This document shows positions 17,029 through 26,872 of a stretch of DNA of 42,230 bases, piece by piece. Where the stretch lies: contig JAPYRS010000006.1 in assembly GCA_029936875.1 (NCBI GenBank), positions 1 through 42,230 on the forward strand, given 5' to 3'. The stretch comes from Alphaproteobacteria bacterium. Lineage in GTDB: Bacteria > Pseudomonadota > Alphaproteobacteria > SHVP01. The notes under the pieces were generated by a model. The model was not told where the DNA came from. It saw nothing but the letters and a program-made list of their open reading frames with translations, and searched no databases. The translations under genes were made by a program, and so were the position numbers. The stretch's first letter is position 1. Each line of letters begins with the position of its first letter.

Positions 17029-18204
17029 TCAAATTCCGGAGCGCCGCCAAAACGCGGCTTTGAAGGTTTCTGGTCGGGCGGCGGAGTCGTTTTCGGACTC
17101 GGTTTGAGCTTGGGTCTCGAGTTCGTGGGCGCGGGCTTCGACCAATTCAACGATGTGATCGACCAAGTCCGCGTCTTCAACTTTGTGATCCTGATTGCCG
17201 TTCACATAAACCATATGGTTGCCGCGACCGCCACCGGTTAATCCGATTTCTGTTTCGCGGGCTTCGCCCGGCCCGTTGACGACGCAGCCGATGATCGAAA
17301 GTGTGATCGGCACGGTGATGTGGGCAAGGCGCTGCTCCAACTCGGCGACGGTATCAATCACCGGGAAGGCCTGACGCGCGCAACTGGGGCAGGAAATGAT
17401 ACTGACGCCGCGGTGGCGAAGGCCAAGCGATTTCAGAATTTCATAACCGGCGTAAACTTCTTCGACCGGATGGGCCGAGAGCGATACGCGAATGGTGTCG
17501 CCGATACCCTCGGCGAGCAGCATGCCAATGCCGACCGCCGATTTAATTGAGCCCGTGCGAAGGCCGCCCGCTTCGGTGACGCCGAGGTGAAGCGGCGCAT
17601 CTGTGACAGCGGCGAGTTGCCGGTAGGCAGCAACGGCAAGAAAAACATCGCTCGCCTTCACACTGATTTTGAATTCGTGGAAATCCTCGTCCTGAAGCAC
17701 GCGGGCATGATTGAGCGCGCTTTCGACCATCGCCTCGGGGCAGGGTTCGGCAAACTTCTCAAGTATGTCCCGTTCCAGCGATCCGGCGTTGACGCCGATG
17801 CGCATTGAACAATTGTGATCACGTGCGGCCTTGACGACTTCGCGGACCCGGTCGCGGGAGCCAATATTGCCGGGGTTGATGCGCAAACAGGCGGCGCCGG
17901 CTTCGGCGGCTTCAATTGCGCGGCGGTAATGAAAATGAATGTCGGCAACAATGGGGACGTTCGATTCGGCGACGATGGATTTGAGCGCCGCGGTCGAGTC
18001 CTCGTCGGGGCAAGAAATGCGAACGATATCGGCGCCAGCTTCTTCGAGCGCCCGCACCTGTGCCAATGTCGCCGCAACATCCGAGGTGATCGTATTGGTC
18101 ATCGATTGCACCGTGATCGGCGCGTCGCCGCCAACGGCCACGTCGCCAACATGAATCTGGCGGGCCGGGCGGCGGGCGATATCGCGGTAAGGACGGAGGC
18201 TCAT
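17029..18204 (-). CDS. ispG: 4-hydroxy-3-methylbut-2-en-1-yl diphosphate synthase (IspG/GcpE)
   Basis: IspG is the [4Fe-4S] enzyme of the MEP isoprenoid pathway that converts MEcPP to HMBPP. The 391-residue protein shows the TIM-barrel part ([41 protein letters not shown]) and the C-terminal cluster domain with SCPSCARQ and GCVVNGPGE, which supply the cysteine and glutamate ligands. The C-terminus has an extra charged tail (about residues 355-391) beyond the core. The rodZ-ispG-hisS order is typical of alphaproteobacteria. The gene is 194 bases downstream of rodZ. Confidence 0.97.
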   Translation of the reverse strand: MSLRPYRDIARRPARQIHVGDVAVGGDAPITVQSMTNTITSDVAATLAQVRALEEAGADIVRISCPDEDSTAALKSIVAESNVPIVADIHFHYRRAIEAAEAGAACLRINPGNIGSRDRVREVVKAARDHNCSMRIGVNAGSLERDILEKFAEPCPEAMVESALNHARVLQDEDFHEFKISVKASDVFLAVAAYRQLAAVTDAPLHLGVTEAGGLRTGSIKSAVGIGMLLAEGIGDTIRVSLSAHPVEEVYAGYEILKSLGLRHRGVSIISCPSCARQAFPVIDTVAELEQRLAHITVPITLSIIGCVVNGPGEARETEIGLTGGGRGNHMVYVNGNQDHKVEDADLVDHIVELVEARAHELETQAQTESENDSAARPETFKAAFWRRSGI

Positions 18205-18398
18205 GGTGGGCCTAACGGGCGCTCAAATTTGAATGGCCGAATCATCCAATGGGCTGATTCGGGGCCTTTATCGGCGATTTCCCATGTTCCGTCAAAGCTT
18301 GCGTCAAAGGGTGTTGCGTCAAAGTTCGGGTTAGGTCCCGACGTCGAATAAATGGCTAAATCAGGTGGCCTTTGCGCGGCCAAGGCTCGAGCCGGAAT

Positions 18399-19889
18399 TT
18401 ATTCGCCGGCGGTTCCCGCGATCAACCGGCTTGGCACAAGCTCCACGTTCCGCCGCACGGCACCCAAGGGACCAACCGCAGGTGTTGCCTCGCCGTCGAC
18501 CATTACGCGAATGGCGCCCGCATTACCCATCATCATGACGAGGCCAGGACGGTCGGGAACGAGGTAGCGGTCGCCGGGGCGGAGCACGCGGGTGAGCAGT
18601 ATTTCGCCGCCCCTGCTCCGTACTTGAATCCAGCTTTCGAGTTCCGACACCAGCACGATGCGGGCATCGGTATTGGCAGCGCCAAACGTTTCACCCTCGC
18701 GGGTCGTGCGGGGGCCGACCTGCGTCACCAACGGCGGCGGCAGTGCAGCAACGGTGCGGGCCGGTGCAGCTGTTGCTGTCGGTGCAAGTGGTGGTGACGC
18801 GGCGGCAGGCGCGGCGGCCACGACTTCACCAGAACCTGTCAGACGGGTCGTACGGTCAGCGGCGGATTGTTCGCCAGAAGCTGTTTCAGAAGACGCCGTT
18901 TCGGTCGATGCAGTGTCGGTCGCAGCTGCGGTCGCTGTGGTTGTGGATGTGGATGACGTTGCTGCGGAACGCGGCGTTGCGGGACCTGACGTTTCGGGGC
19001 GGGTGTTTGTCCGTGTCTCAACCACAGCAACTTCAGTCGATGATTGAACTGATTGCTCCGAAGGTGCCGGCGCGGCAGGAGATGCGGGCGCGGCTGCGGC
19101 GACTTGGTTTGTTACGGGCGTTGACGCGATTCGGTTTGGCGCCGCGCTCTCATCCGTCGCAGCGGGATCGGCAGTTGCAACCTCAGTGGTGACAACTTCC
19201 GTCGTAGCAACAGGAGTTGATGTATTTTCGTTGCGGCGGGGCGTGGTCGTGACCGCATCAGAAGTGGCAACGGGCGCAATCACGCGGGTCGCAGGCTCAT
19301 CCGACGCAGCCGGCGGCGTGATGGTTTGGATAACCGGCGTTCGCGGTCGGGTCGACGCGCGCGCTTCGGTTACCGGTGCGAGACGTTCCGGAACGGCGGC
19401 AACGATTTCGCTGGTCCTGCGTTCATCACGCGTGACCATGAACCAACCGGTATAGGCAACCGCTGCAACGATCAGCGATATCAATAAGATCCGGCCGGTC
19501 GGCAAACGGCCAGCTTCCATCGGTTCGGGAAAATCGAGTTTTGTTTCCGGTCTCGGTTCGCTGTCTTCTTCCTTGAACTGGCTGATGACGCGGGCCGGAT
19601 CGAGTTCCAGATATTCGGCGTAGCTACGCAGGAAGCCAAGCGTATAAACGTGTCCTGGCAATCCCTGAAATTGTCCGCCCTCAATCGCCTGCAAATATTC
19701 AAGATTGATGCGAAGTGCGTCCGCGACCGAACTGAGCTTGATGTTAAGTCTCTCGCGCGTCGCCCGAAGTTCTGCGCCGATGCCGGAATAATCCGATTCC
19801 GGAACCGCGACCACTTCGCGAAAATACAATCCCCCGCGACGTTCCTGTCGCGACCTAGAATTTTGGTTATTCAAATCCCCACTAGCCAT
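18399..19889 (-). CDS. rodZ: RodZ-like cytoskeletal anchor with DUF4115 domain
   Basis: RodZ links the MreB cytoskeleton to the cell wall elongation machinery. From the ATG at 19889 the protein has 496 residues. A cytoplasmic HTH_25 domain (about 35-105) contains IGAELRATRERLNIKLSSVA and YLQAIEGGQFQGLPGHVYTLGFLRSYA. A membrane segment (ILLISLIVAAVAYTGWFMV) follows, then a very long Thr/Ala/Pro/Val-rich periplasmic linker (about 170-390) and a C-terminal DUF4115 beta domain (VLVSELESWIQVRSRGGEIL and YLVPDRPGLVMMMGNAG). The linker is the only unusual part and is probably disordered. Start choice is uncertain: the track start adds 19 residues that do not look like the family. Confidence 0.88.
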   Translation of the reverse strand: MASGDLNNQNSRSRQERRGGLYFREVVAVPESDYSGIGAELRATRERLNIKLSSVADALRINLEYLQAIEGGQFQGLPGHVYTLGFLRSYAEYLELDPARVISQFKEEDSEPRPETKLDFPEPMEAGRLPTGRILLISLIVAAVAYTGWFMVTRDERRTSEIVAAVPERLAPVTEARASTRPRTPVIQTITPPAASDEPATRVIAPVATSDAVTTTPRRNENTSTPVATTEVVTTEVATADPAATDESAAPNRIASTPVTNQVAAAAPASPAAPAPSEQSVQSSTEVAVVETRTNTRPETSGPATPRSAATSSTSTTTATAAATDTASTETASSETASGEQSAADRTTRLTGSGEVVAAAPAAASPPLAPTATAAPARTVAALPPPLVTQVGPRTTREGETFGAANTDARIVLVSELESWIQVRSRGGEILLTRVLRPGDRYLVPDRPGLVMMMGNAGAIRVMVDGEATPAVGPLGAVRRNVELVPSRLIAGTAGE

Positions 19890-19970
19890 ATCGATGTCCG
19901 AATCGGCGGCCCGCCTACACCCCAAGGCTGCAACGTGAGATTGCAATGCCTGTATTGGGATCTAGGTCGA

Positions 19971-19989
19971 GGCCACATGCCTCGTGGCC
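19971..19989. repeat. Inverted repeat upstream of rodZ
   Basis: GGCCAC and GTGGCC are perfect 6-base arms around a 7-base loop, directly followed on the plus strand by seven A residues. It lies between the ptsP remnant and rodZ. The homopolymer is on the wrong side for a minus-strand terminator formed by this hairpin itself. Confidence 0.4.
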
Positions 19990-20022
19990 AAAAAAACCTG
20001 TGGCAAACCGGGAAAGTTCGCC
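19990..20022 (-). terminator. Possible terminator after the ptsP remnant
   Basis: On the minus strand GGCGAAC pairs with GTTTGCC (one G-U pair) around TTTCCCG, then ACAGG and seven T residues. The five-base gap between stem and T-tract is not ideal, so efficiency is doubtful. The position, about 75 bases after the ptsP stop and before rodZ, is right for a terminator. Confidence 0.4.
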
Positions 20023-20098
20023 GGAACTAAACGGAGCCCATTTACGCTCGTACCGGAACGAATAAACTAGACCAGATTTATACTGCAATGGCCACGGT

Positions 20099-22050
20099 TT
20101 AGACAACAAAACCGTGATCTAAGGCGAAGTCTTTTAACTTTTCACGGACGGAATGATCTGCCGAATCGTAGAGATTTTCCATGTAAGCACTGAGTTCCCC
20201 GACATCGAGCCGCCGAATCATCAGTTTTATTGGCCCGACCGCGCTCGGTGCGACCGACAGCGACCGAAAGCCAATTCCGATCAAGGCCATGGCGTCGAGC
20301 GGCTTTCCCGCCATTTCGCCGCACAGCGAAACCCGCACACCGGCTTCGTTAAAGCGTTCAACCAACGAATGGAGCAGGCGAAGAAAGCCAGGCGCCAGCA
20401 CATCGTAGCGTTCCGACAGCCGCGGACTAGCCCGGTCGGCGGCAAACAGAAACTGCGCGAGATCGTTAGAGCCAATTGCGACGAAATCGATCAACGGCAT
20501 CAGTTGCTCGAGCTGCCATATGAGCGCCGGCACCTCGAACATGACGCCGACCTCGAGTTTTGATGGCGCCGGCACGTTTCGCCGCGCGAGCCGTGTGAGC
20601 TCGAGATCCAGAATTCTGCGGGCGACGATAAATTCAGACACTTCCGCGACCATCGGAAACATCACCGCAAGGTGACGCCCAGCAGCGGCATGAAGGAGTG
20701 CCCGAAGTTGCGTTCGCAGCAGCGCCGGGCGATCGAGTCCGACGCGAATTGCGCGCCACCCCATCGCCGGGTTTTCGTCCGGCGTCCGGCTGCCATCCTG
20801 ATAGGGAAGGATTTTGTCACCGCCGATATAGAGGGTCCGGAACATGACCGGCTTGTCGGCCGCCTCGTCAAGAATGCGGGTATAGATTTCGGTCTGTTCC
20901 TTCACGCCGGGAAGGCCGGGCTGGACTATGAACTGAAGTTCGGTGCGAAAGAGACCGATGCCCTCTGCACCGGAATCTTCAAGGTGCGGCAAATCCAACA
21001 AGAGCCCCGCATTCATGTCGAGCCGATGGTACGGGCAACAAGGACGGCATTGTCCGGCAACGCCATTGCGCTCGCCGCCGTCGCGCCGGTCAAATGGCGA
21101 AGCAAACGGTTGGAAAGATCGTCGAGATCTTGCAGGCGTTCGCGAAAAAATGGATCGGTCTTGCCGGACATGCGCTCGCGCGTATTAACCTGCACCCGTT
21201 GCACGGCAGCCTCTGCCGTCAGGCCCCCTCGGATCGCTTCGTCGATGCGGTCCCGCCAGCCGCGATCGCGCGAAAACATCCAGTATGTTTCTAGGATCAC
21301 GCTGTCTTCGCCGCCGCCGCGCGCCATCGCCCCTTCAACCAGATCATCAATTGCATCGGCGAGGCCGGACAGTGCCTGATCGAGGCGGATTTTTTCGTTG
21401 TCCGGATCGTCGGCGACCAGTTGGCTCACTTCAATTGGCGGGTCGTGAAACACCACCTGCCCATCTGCAAGACCAACGGCCAAGGGAACCCCTTCAAGCC
21501 GTTGCGGCAGTGTCACGTTTCCGGATGTTTCGAGAAGTTCGTCGGGCGAAACAAGTTGACCGCCGCCAACAATTTCGGCCAGCACTATCGCAATAATTTG
21601 CAACGCCTCGACTTCGTCTTCGCCGTAACCGCGTGCCGTTCGGTTTTGCACGGCAAGAACCCCGACGACTTGCCCCGCGTGCAAAATCGGTACGCCGAGA
21701 AATGAACGAAACGATTACTCGCCGGTTTCTGGGCGATAGGCGAACAGGGAATGGGACCGGGCGTCCGAAAGATTGAGCGGTCGCGCGTGCGCGGCGATGT
21801 CGCCAACCAGCCCCTCGCCGATCCGAAGGCGGGTCGAATGGACAGCCTCCGGATTGAGGCCAAATGTCGCGAAGAGCTCGAGGATTTCACCGGCGCGGCG
21901 AAGATAGATCGAGCAAACCTCGGCAACCAGATTGTCTGCGATTGCCGCGGTCAGGTTATCGAGGCGGGATTGCGCCGCCCCTTCGGCTGCCATGATCGCC
22001 CGCAACTGGCGCAGCAGCGTCCGGGGGCCTATCGATTCGATCACCGTCAT
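20099..22050 (-). pseudogene. ptsP: Broken ptsP (PEP-protein phosphotransferase, nitrogen PTS EI)
   Basis: PtsP (EI-Ntr) takes phosphate from PEP onto an active-site histidine and passes it to NPr. Three ORFs here are pieces of one gene. The first (22050-21715) is the GAF domain, from MTVIESIGPRTLLRQ to YRPETGE. An in-frame TAA then interrupts it, and the same frame resumes at once with SFRSFLGVPILHAGQVVG, so this is a nonsense change, not a frameshift. The second piece (to 21013) covers the rest of GAF and the EI N-domain, to LVARTIG. The third (21016-20099), in another frame, is the C-terminal PEP-binding domain (MNAGLLLDLPHLEDSGAEGI, then SLCGEMAGKP). About 100 residues with the phosphohistidine motif (GGxxSHxAI) are missing at the 21013-21025 junction. 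The gene cannot make active enzyme. Confidence 0.9.
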
Positions 22051-22157
22051 CGGCCAATTATAGCGCAATCATTGAGGCCACATGACGCGCGGCAAATGCG
22101 CGCAGACTTGCGGATTAGTCTTTTTGAAGACTCAGGTGAGCTGCGTCAAAACGCTTA

Positions 22158-23252
22158 TTAGACGGCGGCTTTTTCCTGATTGGCAGCGTCCAAACCCAGT
22201 TCAGCGCCCAAAAACTGTCCCGCCAGCGATTCGACCGCCTGGTCGATAAGTTCGCTGAGGATCTCGGCGACCGGCTGTTCAGTTTTGACAAGTCCGATGC
22301 TTTGCCCGGCCATCACCGACCCGCCCTTCACGTCACCATCAATGGCGGCGCGGCGGAGTGCGCCGGCCCAGAATCGTTCGATTTCGAGCTGCGCCTCAAT
22401 GAGCGTCAGTTCGCCGGAATTGTGACGGGCGATAACCGTCCGCTGCGTTTCCATGAACGTCACCGTCGCCTCATTGGCGAGCGCGCGGACCGGGATCACC
22501 GGAAAACGCGGATCGAGCTGGACCGACAAAACAGCGTCGCGCGCATTGGCACGATAAAATGCCTTCTTGAAATTGGGGTGGGCGATTGATTCAGTGGCGC
22601 AGACAAACCGCGTTCCCATCTGCACGCCACTGCCACCGCTTTCGAGATACATGGCAATGGCTTCGCCACGGCCGATGCCGCCAGCCACAAATATCGGCAC
22701 GTCATCGACGCTGGGCAGAATCTCCTGGGCGAGCACGCCAGTCGCGACCGGGCCGATATGACCGCCGGCCTCCATCCCTTCGATGACAATTGCGTCCGCA
22801 CCGTTCCGGACAAGACGTTTTGCAATCGCCAAGGCCGGCGCAAAGGCAATGACCTTCGCACCGCCTTGTTTGATGTGTTTGATGGATGCGGCTGAGGCGA
22901 GGCCACCGGCCAAAGCAATGTGCGTCGCGTTCGCCTTATGGCAGACATCAATCAAGGCTTCGAGATCGGGATGCATGGTGATCAGGTTGACGCCGAACGG
23001 ACGGTCGGTAAGCGCCGCGGTCGCCGCAATTTCCTCGGCCAACTGTTCGGGGTTCATCGAGCCACAGGCGATGACGCCAAATCCACCGGCGTTGGAAATC
23101 GCCGATACCAAATTCCGTTCCGACAACCACGACATCGCGCCGCCGAGTATTGCGTATTCGGAGCCAAGAAATTCAGTGCCGCGACGCCACAAGGAATCGA
23201 GGCGGGCGCGGGCGGAAGCGTAAACAGCAGAATCAGTTTGCATCGAGACCAT
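22158..23252 (-). CDS. Nitronate monooxygenase / FabK-like FMN oxidoreductase
   Basis: The protein of about 364 residues is an FMN-dependent TIM-barrel enzyme of the nitronate monooxygenase (2-nitropropane dioxygenase) family. Visible features are PF-type early residues AILGGAMSWLS, AISNAGGFGVIACGSM, IVIEGMEAGGHIGPV (with the histidine typical of the family), and the phosphate-binding FVAGGIGRGEAIAMYLESG. NMOs oxidise alkyl nitronates such as propionate-3-nitronate. FabK enoyl-ACP reductases share the GGHIG motif, so that alternative stays open. It sits between lysC and ptsP and its start overlaps the lysC end. Starts at 23252 and 23243 are both possible; the track start at 23288 extends deeper into lysC. 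Confidence 0.85.
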   Translation of the reverse strand: MVSMQTDSAVYASARARLDSLWRRGTEFLGSEYAILGGAMSWLSERNLVSAISNAGGFGVIACGSMNPEQLAEEIAATAALTDRPFGVNLITMHPDLEALIDVCHKANATHIALAGGLASAASIKHIKQGGAKVIAFAPALAIAKRLVRNGADAIVIEGMEAGGHIGPVATGVLAQEILPSVDDVPIFVAGGIGRGEAIAMYLESGGSGVQMGTRFVCATESIAHPNFKKAFYRANARDAVLSVQLDPRFPVIPVRALANEATVTFMETQRTVIARHNSGELTLIEAQLEIERFWAGALRRAAIDGDVKGGSVMAGQSIGLVKTEQPVAEILSELIDQAVESLAGQFLGAELGLDAANQEKAAV

Positions 23253-24477
23253 AGGCGGTATGAAGGGATGTGAGTGCGCGTTCAACAAATTCCTCGGCGA
23301 CCAAAACGCTCACTTTGATTTCGGAGGTTGAGATCACCTGGATGTTGATGCCCTGTTCGGCGAGAACGGAAAACATTGTTTTGGCGACACCGGCATGGCT
23401 GCGCATGCCAACACCGATAACGGAAATCTTTGCGACCTCAGCGTCGGTGTAGACGTTTTCAATATCGAGCGAGGCGCGAATTTTTTCGATGACCGCCGTT
23501 GCTTTATTCAGATCAGCGCGGCTCACCGTGAACGTGATGTCGGCTCTCTCGCCATTCGGTGACGCACTTTGAACGATCATGTCGACGTTGATGTCTGCGT
23601 CGGCGAGCGGGCCAAACACGGCTGCCGCAACGCCCGGCTGATCGGAGACGCCTTGCAGCGCGATTTTTGCTTCGTCGCGGGTATGCGCGAGGCCGCTGAC
23701 GACGCCCTGTTCTGCGATCTGATCTTCTGCCACGACCATCGTTCCTGCTGTTCTGTTGAAGCTGGACAAAACCTGCAGCGTGACGCCGCCGTTCATCGCC
23801 GCCTCGACCGAACGTGTCTGCAAAACACGCGCGCCGACGGAGGCCATCTCCAGCATTTCTTCGTAGGTAATCTTATCAAGTTTGTGGGCCTTGGGGACGA
23901 TCCGCGGATCGGCCGTGTAGACGCCGTCGACATCGGTGAAGATATCGCAGCGATCCGCCTTGATAGCCGCCGCCAGCGCAACTGCACTGGTATCGGTTCC
24001 GCCCCGGCCGAGTGTGGTTATGCGGCCGTCGGGGCCGACACCCTGAAAACCGGCAAGCACCGGAATGACGCCGTTCTGAAGTTCTTTCTCGAGCGCCGCT
24101 GCATCGATCGCCTTGATCCGGGCGCGGCCATGCACGCCGTCGGTCATCACGCCCGCCTGCCAACCGGTGAACGACCGCGCTTTCAGGCCGAGATCCTGTA
24201 ATGCGAGCGCGGTCAAACCGGCCGAGACTTGCTCTCCGGCAGAAACCACGGTGTCATATTCATGCGGGTCGGCGCTCACGCCGATGTCGCGGTCGGTCTT
24301 GATAGTGATGCCTTCGACATAGCCGACCAGACGATCAGTGGTGCCGGCCATCGCCGAGACCACGACCGCGAGTTGGTGGCCTTCCGCTGCCATTTCGGCG
24401 ACTCGCGCAGCAACGGCACGAATCCGGTCGAGATCACCAACCGAGGTGCCGCCGAATTTTGCTACGATTCTCGCCAT
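23233..24477 (-). CDS. lysC: Aspartate kinase
   Basis: LysC phosphorylates L-aspartate, the first step to lysine, threonine, methionine and diaminopimelate. The start at 24477 gives the standard [21 protein letters not shown]-terminus and 414 residues; the extra 49 residues of the track ORF are not family-like. The kinase domain spans about 1-235 (with [16 protein letters not shown] and [11 protein letters not shown]). Two ACT domains (about 265-405) are the usual site of feedback control by lysine and/or threonine. It is divergent from ubiG across 158 bases and heads the lysC-NMO-ptsP segment. Confidence 0.96.
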   Translation of the reverse strand: MARIVAKFGGTSVGDLDRIRAVAARVAEMAAEGHQLAVVVSAMAGTTDRLVGYVEGITIKTDRDIGVSADPHEYDTVVSAGEQVSAGLTALALQDLGLKARSFTGWQAGVMTDGVHGRARIKAIDAAALEKELQNGVIPVLAGFQGVGPDGRITTLGRGGTDTSAVALAAAIKADRCDIFTDVDGVYTADPRIVPKAHKLDKITYEEMLEMASVGARVLQTRSVEAAMNGGVTLQVLSSFNRTAGTMVVAEDQIAEQGVVSGLAHTRDEAKIALQGVSDQPGVAAAVFGPLADADINVDMIVQSASPNGERADITFTVSRADLNKATAVIEKIRASLDIENVYTDAEVAKISVIGVGMRSHAGVAKTMFSVLAEQGINIQVISTSEIKVSVLVAEEFVERALTSLHTAYGLDAN

Positions 24478-24635
24478 TGTCCCGTCCGTGTTCGGTGCGG
24501 AAGGCCAATATTTGGCGACCGCGCGTGCACAAATTCCAACTCTGCCCCGGAAAAGGCGCTTATATACGTGTTCGGACGGTGCCGCGCAACAAATCGGCGC
24601 TGCCCGGACATTGAGTGCGCGCAACAGGAGAACCA

Positions 24636-25397
24636 GTGATCGAGACGACCAATAATAGCCTCGATGCCAGCGTCGATTCGGTAGAAGTCGCGCGCTTTGC
24701 CGAGGCCGCCGACGACTGGTGGGATGAGGATGGCCCGTTTCGGCCGTTGCATCAGCTGAATCCGGTGCGGCTCGATTACATCTGTGAGCGCCTTTGTGCC
24801 CATTTTGGCCGCAACCCGCGCCACCTAGATTCCCTGAAAGGCCTGCGCATTCTCGATATTGGCTGCGGCGGCGGACTGCTGACTGAACCGATGACCCGGC
24901 TTGGCGCCGAAACAGTTGGCGCGGACGCAGGCGAAGAAAATATCGAAGCGGCCAAAAGGCACGCCGAATTGGTTGGGCTCGACATCGACTACGTTGCCGC
25001 CACCGCTGAAGACCTCGCCGAATGGGGCGAAACGTTCGACGCGGTTCTCAACATGGAAGTGATCGAACATGTCGCCGACGTAAACGCCTATATGACCGCC
25101 TGCGGCAGCCTGATCCGCCCCGGCGGCGGCATGGTGTTTGCGACCCTAAACCGGACGCTGAAAGCCTATGCACTTGCGGTGTTGGGCGCGGAATATGTGC
25201 TGCGCTGGATGCCCAGAGGCACCCACGACTGGAACCGGTTCTTGAAACCGTCCGAGTTCGCCGCGCATTTGCGCGCCGCCGGTCTAAACGTTGACGATCT
25301 GGAAGGCGTCAAATTCGATGTGGTTGAGCACAACTGGGCCCGCACCAAATCTCTCGATGTGAACTATATGGGCTTTGCAACAAAAGGCGCCGAGTAG
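24636..25397 (+). CDS. ubiG: Ubiquinone biosynthesis O-methyltransferase UbiG
   Basis: UbiG carries out both O-methylations in ubiquinone synthesis, using SAM. The GTG at 24636 has an AGGAG site at an ideal distance, so I prefer it over the track GTG at 24615, giving 253 residues. Motifs: the UbiG N-terminus [25 protein letters not shown] motif [23 protein letters not shown], acidic [14 protein letters not shown], and [15 protein letters not shown]. The C-terminus has [16 protein letters not shown] and the NYMGFATK ending usual for UbiG. The UbiG-lysC divergent pair is common in alphaproteobacteria. Confidence 0.96.
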   Translation: MIETTNNSLDASVDSVEVARFAEAADDWWDEDGPFRPLHQLNPVRLDYICERLCAHFGRNPRHLDSLKGLRILDIGCGGGLLTEPMTRLGAETVGADAGEENIEAAKRHAELVGLDIDYVAATAEDLAEWGETFDAVLNMEVIEHVADVNAYMTACGSLIRPGGGMVFATLNRTLKAYALAVLGAEYVLRWMPRGTHDWNRFLKPSEFAAHLRAAGLNVDDLEGVKFDVVEHNWARTKSLDVNYMGFATKGAE

Positions 25398-25417
25398 GGG
25401 CTGCGAACTGACGACGG

Positions 25418-26113
25418 TTATTCGCCGCCGCGTTCGATCAAATCGAACAGTCTTTCATTCTCCGTTGCCGCAAGTTCGCGGATGAAATTAATCGCGCCCG
25501 CCACAATTTCAAAATGGACATCGCCGCCAAAGCTCTTGAGTTCGTTCGCCGCCTTCTCCATCGGCGGAATCCAGCGCGTATCCAATTCCCCAACAAACAT
25601 TGTCACCTTCAAACCAACCAGTTTCTCAAGCCCCGCCTGATGCGGAAAGCCCGGAATTGCTGTCAGACTTTGAAAGCGGTCGGGAAAGTCGAGCGCGACC
25701 CGGAAGGCGCTGATGCCGCCGTTCGAAATGCCGGCAACATGATGTTTCGGGCCAACGTTAAATTCGTTTTCGATCGCATCCAGGAACAGGGGAATTAAGA
25801 TCGCCCCGCCGCGAAAATACAATTCGCCTTCGGGCGCGACCGGACTGACGACGATCATGCCCCGCTTTTTTGCCTGCGCCTCAAAAAAAGAAATACCGGC
25901 ATTGACCATGTCCCGCGTCTGCGGATCAGGCGGCAGAGCGAGCAACAGCGGGTAGGATTTATCGGCTTGATATCCATCCGGCAGGACAAGGGCGTATTCG
26001 ATGACCACGCCGCTCGGAAGCGTAATATTTCTGTATTCCGCAGCCTGCGCAGGAACCGATCCAAGGGCGACCATGCCGAGCAGAATAGCAAATAACCTGA
26101 AGAACTTGTTCAT
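25418..26113 (-). CDS. Secreted alpha/beta hydrolase, catalytic His apparently lost
   Basis: The 231-residue protein has a signal peptide (about 1-24, ending AQA) and a PHB-depolymerase/esterase-type alpha/beta hydrolase core. The nucleophile elbow is GISNGG (S130) and the acid is in FVGELDTRW (D178). The region where the family carries its catalytic histidine (pattern GxGHxIR) reads AGAINFIREL, with N209 in that place; the codon is AAT. The enzyme would therefore lack a standard triad unless another histidine (H200, for instance) takes over. Substrate is unknown. It lies after DUF1178 in the same direction (95-base gap) and converges with ubiG. Confidence 0.8.
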   Translation of the reverse strand: MNKFFRLFAILLGMVALGSVPAQAAEYRNITLPSGVVIEYALVLPDGYQADKSYPLLLALPPDPQTRDMVNAGISFFEAQAKKRGMIVVSPVAPEGELYFRGGAILIPLFLDAIENEFNVGPKHHVAGISNGGISAFRVALDFPDRFQSLTAIPGFPHQAGLEKLVGLKVTMFVGELDTRWIPPMEKAANELKSFGGDVHFEIVAGAINFIRELAATENERLFDLIERGGE

Positions 26114-26208
26114 TTCAGTGCGCCTCGCATTAAACCAATTCAGACATTGGTGCCGCGAAGATCAGCTTGGCCGTGACATACCTGTACCGGCCCGAAAAAA
26201 GAAATGAT

Positions 26209-26739
26209 TTAGGCGTCTTTGGCCTTCGGCCACGGCAGCACGCCAAAATCGACACCCTCTTCGTGCAAGCTTGCCGCTTCATCAGGCGTGGTTTCACCGT
26301 AAATATTGTGATGTTCCACTTCGCCGTAATGAATTTTGCGCGCTTCCTCGGCAAAACTGGGGCCGACGTAATCGCAATTGTCCTCGACCTGCGTCCGCAT
26401 GGTTTGCAGCATCTGAACCATTTTTGCGGCGCGTTCAAAATCGCCTTTGGTGGCCAGCGCAGGCGGGCCGTCACCAGAATCCGCAACGGCGGGCGTGTTG
26501 GCGGTCATGTCGGGCGATGCGAAATCAGCATTTGACTCGGAGGCGTCGGGCAAGTGGCGTGGCGCTGGCGATTTCCGGGTGGCGACGCTCGGCGCCATTA
26601 ACGCCTTATGGACATCGTCGCTGCCGCATACCGGGCATGAAATTTTAGCTGCCTTCACCTGTTGGTCGAAGGCGGCGGAGCCCGGAAACCACGCTTCAAA
26701 AGCATGGCTGTTTCCGCATTTCAAATCAAAGACGATCAT
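26209..26739 (-). CDS. DUF1178 family protein
   Basis: This 176-residue protein matches DUF1178: the N-terminal MIVFDLKCGNSHAFEAWF, a CPVCGS zinc-ribbon-like pair near residue 35 (with the earlier cysteine C8), a low-complexity linker, and a conserved C-terminal helix region (KMVQMLQTMRTQVEDNCDYV, then EARKIHYGEVE and IYGETTPDEAASL). The function is not known. The zinc ribbon suggests a nucleic-acid or protein interaction. In alphaproteobacteria it usually follows the nitrilase-grxC genes; here a plus-strand methyltransferase has come between. Confidence 0.9.
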   Translation of the reverse strand: MIVFDLKCGNSHAFEAWFPGSAAFDQQVKAAKISCPVCGSDDVHKALMAPSVATRKSPAPRHLPDASESNADFASPDMTANTPAVADSGDGPPALATKGDFERAAKMVQMLQTMRTQVEDNCDYVGPSFAEEARKIHYGEVEHHNIYGETTPDEAASLHEEGVDFGVLPWPKAKDA

Positions 26740-26872
26740 TCAATAAAGCCAGCGTGACAATTAAGAGAGCTTCGCTTCTTTTTGCGCGTCCGGATCGCGG
26801 GCCGGGCCGAACGCTAATACTGTAACATGAGAGGGGACGCAACCGTGCCAAGGGCGGCGCTTCGCCAAAGCC

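Noticed and set aside
18290-18326. Three copies of GTCAAAG-type words between rodZ and ispG
   Set aside because: The copies are short (7-9 bases) and irregularly spaced, with no operator or coding meaning that I can support.
22117-22132. AGTCTT/AAGACT hairpin after the nitronate monooxygenase gene
   Set aside because: It is a 6-bp stem, but no T-tract follows on the minus strand, so it is not a convincing terminator.
26763-26785. Hairpin plus T-run after position 26763 on the plus strand
   Set aside because: The stem is imperfect and no plus-strand gene ends nearby; probably chance.
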